Shown one piece after another: positions 60,953 to 64,000 of a DNA stretch of 64,000 nt. The notes beneath the pieces are model-generated. The model ran no database searches. It was not told the origin of the DNA and was given only the letters and a program-made list of their open reading frames with translations. This stretch comes from Streptomyces sp. CB09001 (GTDB lineage: Bacteria; Actinomycetota; Actinomycetes; Streptomycetales; Streptomycetaceae). The stretch is taken from NCBI RefSeq assembly GCF_003369795.1, contig NZ_CP026730.1, positions 7,059,001-7,123,000 of the forward strand. The letters are read 5' to 3'. Positions within the stretch are counted from its first letter, which is position 1. Every line of letters begins with the position of its first letter. A program made the position numbers and the translations under genes.

Positions 60953-61729
60953 TCAGGCGTTCGGGTCGAAGGGAATGCCGGCGGGCTTGGCGGCGGCCAG
61001 GTGGGAGGCGAAGCTCCCGTCCTTGAGGCCGAAGTTGGCGCTGCCGAAGTCGTAGGCGCTCAGCTTGTCGCGCAGGCCCGCCGGATAGCCGTTCCAGCCC
61101 ACCAGGGCCGGGTACTGCCAGGCGCCCTCGTGGTTCTCCGGCGGCTCGTCGCCCGAGGTCGCCAGGCGGAAGCAGTGGGTGCTGATGCCGTCCTTGTGGT
61201 AGACGATCTTCGGGTGGGTGCCGTCGAAGCGGACGGCGGAGCGCTCGTGCACGCTGAACGAACCGTGGTTGGACGTCGACACGTACTGCACGGCGGTGTC
61301 CTTCACCCACACCACCACGTGCTCCCAGTCGTGCCGGTGGCCGCCCAGGCTCGTCCCGGGCAGCGCCTGGTCCTTCTCGAAGTAGAGGCCGTACATGTAG
61401 GCGCACCAGTCGCCGTCGCACTTGGCGCGCGCGTAGCCGTTGGTGTTGTCCAGGTCGGAGGCGTCCCGGCAGTTGCCGTTGAGCGCGCCGGTCGGGTTCA
61501 GTCCGCCGTTGACCGCTCCGTCGGCGCCGATGGCCGGTGTGGGATAGCAGCCGTCGGTGTCGTAGTCGTAGGCGGGCTGGTACATCCGCTCCAGGCCGTC
61601 GGCGTTGCCGGGCAGCCCCGGGGGCGGGGCGGCGAAGGCGGTGGCGGGAAAGGCGACGACGAGGGCGAGGGCACCGAGCGGCACGGTGAGCCATCTCCGG
61701 CGGGGCGTCGCGGTGGTACGCGGGGACAT
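60953..61729 (-). CDS. Secreted NPP1/NLP-family (necrosis-inducing) protein
   Basis: The 258-residue protein has a Sec-type signal peptide (about 1-33, RRRWLTVPLGALALVVAFPATAFAAP in its core region ALALVVAFPATAFA). The mature part has the NLP heptapeptide GHRHDWE (metal ligands His, Asp, Glu) and further HWEHVVVW-like VVVWV. NLP proteins of plant pathogens bind sphingolipids and lyse dicot cells; soil actinobacteria carry relatives of unknown use. GAGGAGG lies 5 bases before the ATG at 61729. It appears monocistronic. Confidence 0.88.
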   Translation of the reverse strand: MSPRTTATPRRRWLTVPLGALALVVAFPATAFAAPPPGLPGNADGLERMYQPAYDYDTDGCYPTPAIGADGAVNGGLNPTGALNGNCRDASDLDNTNGYARAKCDGDWCAYMYGLYFEKDQALPGTSLGGHRHDWEHVVVWVKDTAVQYVSTSNHGSFSVHERSAVRFDGTHPKIVYHKDGISTHCFRLATSGDEPPENHEGAWQYPALVGWNGYPAGLRDKLSAYDFGSANFGLKDGSFASHLAAAKPAGIPFDPNA

Positions 61730-61870
61730 CGCGTCCTCCTCGGGCTGGCGCAGCCCAACGGCTGTGGGGGGAAGGGGAGTTCAGGGTGCCCCCTTTTCAC
61801 TCCCGCGCCAAGGGCGCACGGGCGTCACCGCGGTGAAGGATGGCCCAACACCTGACCCGGACTCACCCGC

Positions 61871-62851
61871 TCACACCAGGTCGTCCGGAAGGTCCGCGGC
61901 CGACTCCTCGGGCGCCAGGTCCGGGCGGAGCCGGAGCCAGGACGGCTGGCGGAGCATGCCCTCCCGGGTGCGGGTGCTGTAGCGGACCTCGCCGACCAGC
62001 CGGGGCACGACCCAGCGCGCCCCCGGAACCCGCGGCACCGGGTCGAAGGGGCAGACGTCACTCGCGGCGGCCGCCAGCAGCGCGGCCAGCTCGGTGCGCT
62101 CGCCCGCGCTCCAGCCGGTGCCGACCCCGCCGACGTAGCGCAGCCGGCCCGCGGCGCGCTGGCCGACCAGGACGGCCCCGGGGAGGCCGCCGAGCCGCCC
62201 CTTGCCGGGCAGCCAGCCGCCGACCACGACGTCCTCGCTGCGCATGTTGCGGATCTTGATCCAGGCCCGGGAGCGGACCCCGGGCTCGTACACCGAGTCC
62301 AGCCGCTTGCACACCAGCCCCTCCAGACCGTGCTCGCGAGTGGCCCGCAGGGCCTGTGCGCCGTGCCCGACCAGCGCGGCCGGGGTCGACCACGACGGCC
62401 CGTTCAGCCCGAGGTCCGTGAGCAGCTCACGGCGGCCGGTGTAGGGCAGGCGCAGCAGGGAGCGGCCCGCCAGGTGCAGGGCGTCGAACAGCACCAGGTG
62501 GACGGGAACCTTCGCCGCCCGGTGCGCCGCCCGGACCGGGGTGTGCGCGAGGCCCATCCGGGACTGGAGCAACTGGAAGTCGGCACGGCCCTGTTCGTCC
62601 AGCGCCAGCACTTCCCCGTCCAGCACGGCGGGGGTCCGGCCGAGCGCGGTGGCGAGCGGCGCCAGCTCCGGATAGGCGGGGGTGATGTCCTGGCCGGAGC
62701 GGGCACGCAGCAGGACGCTCCCGTCGCCGGGCAGGTAGACCACCACGCGCTGCCCGTCCTGCTTGGTCTCGTAGGCCCAGCGCGCGTCCTGCCCGGCGGG
62801 CGGCAGGGCGCCGGGGGTGGCGAGCATCGGGGGGATCGACGGCAGCTCCAC
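61871..62851 (-). CDS. ATP-dependent DNA ligase, single-domain (LigC/LigD type)
   Basis: The 326-residue enzyme has the nucleotidyltransferase motif I lysine in YETKQDGQRV, motif III VLDGEVLALDEQG, motif IV/V EGLVCKRLDSVYEPG and RAWIKIRN, then an OB fold. It lacks the polymerase and nuclease domains of full LigD, as in stand-alone LigC repair ligases of Streptomyces. These join nicks with ribonucleotides or act in base-excision and end-joining repair. The start is the ATG at 62851. It lies next to the MFS gene without functional link. Confidence 0.9.
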   Translation of the reverse strand: MELPSIPPMLATPGALPPAGQDARWAYETKQDGQRVVVYLPGDGSVLLRARSGQDITPAYPELAPLATALGRTPAVLDGEVLALDEQGRADFQLLQSRMGLAHTPVRAAHRAAKVPVHLVLFDALHLAGRSLLRLPYTGRRELLTDLGLNGPSWSTPAALVGHGAQALRATREHGLEGLVCKRLDSVYEPGVRSRAWIKIRNMRSEDVVVGGWLPGKGRLGGLPGAVLVGQRAAGRLRYVGGVGTGWSAGERTELAALLAAAASDVCPFDPVPRVPGARWVVPRLVGEVRYSTRTREGMLRQPSWLRLRPDLAPEESAADLPDDLV

Positions 62852-62947
62852 GGGTCAGTACTCGACCCGCCGGGGCGCCGTCACGCGCGTTGCCCGTCAG
62901 GTTCGCCTGAACGGCGCCGGTCCCGGGCGGGACCGGCGCCGGCGCCG

Positions 62948-64000
62948 TCAGCGCACGGAGGCGGGCTCCGACGCGACACCGTCGGCCGGAGCCGGACCCG
63001 CCGGGGGGCCGGCCTGGCGGTGCCGGGGGATGAAGGACGCGAGGACGGTGGCCAGCAGGGCCGCGCCCGCGCCGATGGCCATGACCACCTTGAACGCGTT
63101 CTCGGACGGCAGGGCGAAGCCGCCGAGGTCGATGGTCATCTGGGCCAGGATCACACCGGCGATGGCGCTGGCGACCGACGTGCCCAGGGACCGCATGAGG
63201 GTGTTGAGGCTGTTCGCGGAGGCCGTCTCGCTCGGCGGCACCGCGCCCATGATCAGCGACGGCATGGCTCCGTAGGCGAAGCCGATGCCCGCGCTGATGA
63301 CGCAGGAGACCAGGACCAGGTGCCAGACCTCGGCCATCAGCACGATGTTCAGGCCGTAGCCGGCCGCCACGATCAGGGCGCCGATCATCAGCGTCACCTT
63401 CGGGCCCCTGGACCCCGAGACCTTCGCGGAGACCGGGGCGAACGCCATCATCACCAGGCCGGACGGCGCCATCACCAGGCCCGTGGTCAGCAGGGAGCGG
63501 CCGAGTCCGTAACCGGTGGCCTCGGGCAACTGAAGCAGCTGCGGAAGGACGAGGGACATCGCGAACATCGAGAAGCCGATGGCGACGGACGCCAGGTTGG
63601 TGAAGAGCACCTGGCGGCGGGCGGTGGTGCGCAGGTCCACCAGGGGCTCCGGGGTGTGCAGCTCCCACCGGCCCCAGGCCAGCAGGATCACCACGGCCGC
63701 CGCGAACAGGCCCAGGGTGGTGCCCGAGGACCAGCCCCAGTCGCCGCCCTTGGAGATGGCCAGCAGCAGGCTCGCGAGACCGGCGGCCATGCCGAGGCCG
63801 CCGGGCAGGTCGAAGCGGCCGCCGGTACGCACGGCCGACTCCGGCACCAACGAGAGCACGAGCACCAGGGACACCACTCCGAGCGCGCCCGAGAGCCAGA
63901 ACAGCATGTGCCAGTCGAGCTTGTCCGCGATCAGCGCGGCGGCCGGCAGGCCGAGCGCGCCGCCGACTCCGAGGGAGGCGCTCATCACCGCGGTGGCACC
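62948..64000 (-). CDS. MFS drug exporter (DHA2/EmrB type), 5' end outside window
   Basis: The frame is open to the right edge, so only the last 351 codons are present. It covers most of the C-terminal two thirds of a 14-segment DHA2 transporter, from motif C (SASLGVGGALGLPAAALIADKL) onward; about ten membrane segments are visible. The charged loop PLVDLRTTARRQV and the end PADGVASEPASVR are seen. Family members export drugs or dyes by proton antiport. The stop at 62948 is 96 bases before the ligase gene's start. Confidence 0.88.
   Translation of the reverse strand, partial: GATAVMSASLGVGGALGLPAAALIADKLDWHMLFWLSGALGVVSLVLVLSLVPESAVRTGGRFDLPGGLGMAAGLASLLLAISKGGDWGWSSGTTLGLFAAAVVILLAWGRWELHTPEPLVDLRTTARRQVLFTNLASVAIGFSMFAMSLVLPQLLQLPEATGYGLGRSLLTTGLVMAPSGLVMMAFAPVSAKVSGSRGPKVTLMIGALIVAAGYGLNIVLMAEVWHLVLVSCVISAGIGFAYGAMPSLIMGAVPPSETASANSLNTLMRSLGTSVASAIAGVILAQMTIDLGGFALPSENAFKVVMAIGAGAALLATVLASFIPRHRQAGPPAGPAPADGVASEPASVR

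Overview
The window is high-GC actinobacterial DNA (roughly 73% G+C by eye) and almost certainly Streptomyces. It has densely packed genes on both strands, GTG starts, many 4-base stop/start overlaps, a WhiB-type protein, SigB/SigF-family sigma factors, DUF5133 and DUF6480 proteins, and a trehalose/GlgE alpha-glucan operon. I saw no rRNA, tRNA, CRISPR array, insertion sequence or prophage. From memory, the gene order resembles a chromosome-arm region of S. coelicolor that carries a second glg/treS cluster between two stress sigma factor genes. This is recall, not a comparison I could run.

Layout. 1-4.4 kb: a membrane kinase-like protein cut by the window edge, a threonine/serine dehydratase, an AIM24 protein and a TerD-CAP fusion. 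4.5-12.3 kb: a large LuxR-type ATPase regulator, a coupled redox operon (response regulator/thioredoxin-reductase-like fusion, cNMP-binding histidine kinase, UBP zinc finger), and a divergent universal stress protein. 12.3-24 kb: accessory metabolism and transport, with a DUF4032 kinase-like protein, a metallo-beta-lactamase-fold hydrolase, AlkB behind a LexA-like box, TetR plus a KstD-like flavoprotein behind twin inverted repeats, DUF488, a Wbl protein, a LysR/LysE pair, an MFS exporter, a lone cNMP-binding protein and a fold-I PLP enzyme.

24-43 kb is a partner-switching region: an anti-sigma-type ATPase, a SigB-family sigma factor, an FUSC membrane protein, a type II NADH dehydrogenase, an rsbR-rsbS-rsbT-(RsbT/RsbX fusion)-PP2C operon, a STAS protein with a SigB-type promoter, an ANTAR-PAS-PP2C phosphatase, a soluble hybrid kinase with six HAMP units, and another HATPase protein. 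43-57 kb: an acyl-CoA synthetase, a small membrane protein, a glutamate-cysteine-ligase-like enzyme, the glgE-treS-mak-glgB operon and, divergently, a degenerate HATPase protein coupled to glgX. 57-64 kb: a VOC protein with a very good SigB-type promoter, an ANTAR protein overlapping a second SigB-family sigma gene, an extra hemC, an NPP1-type secreted protein, an ATP-dependent DNA ligase and a 5'-truncated MFS exporter.

Working model (inference). Signals enter through the RsbR/RsbS/RsbT stressosome-like module, the six-HAMP kinase and the phosphatases. STAS and HATPase partners then release SigB-family sigma factors. These could drive local targets such as the STAS gene and the VOC gene, and possibly storage-sugar metabolism (trehalose to maltose to maltose-1-phosphate to branched glucan, with GlgX debranching) during osmotic or oxidative stress.
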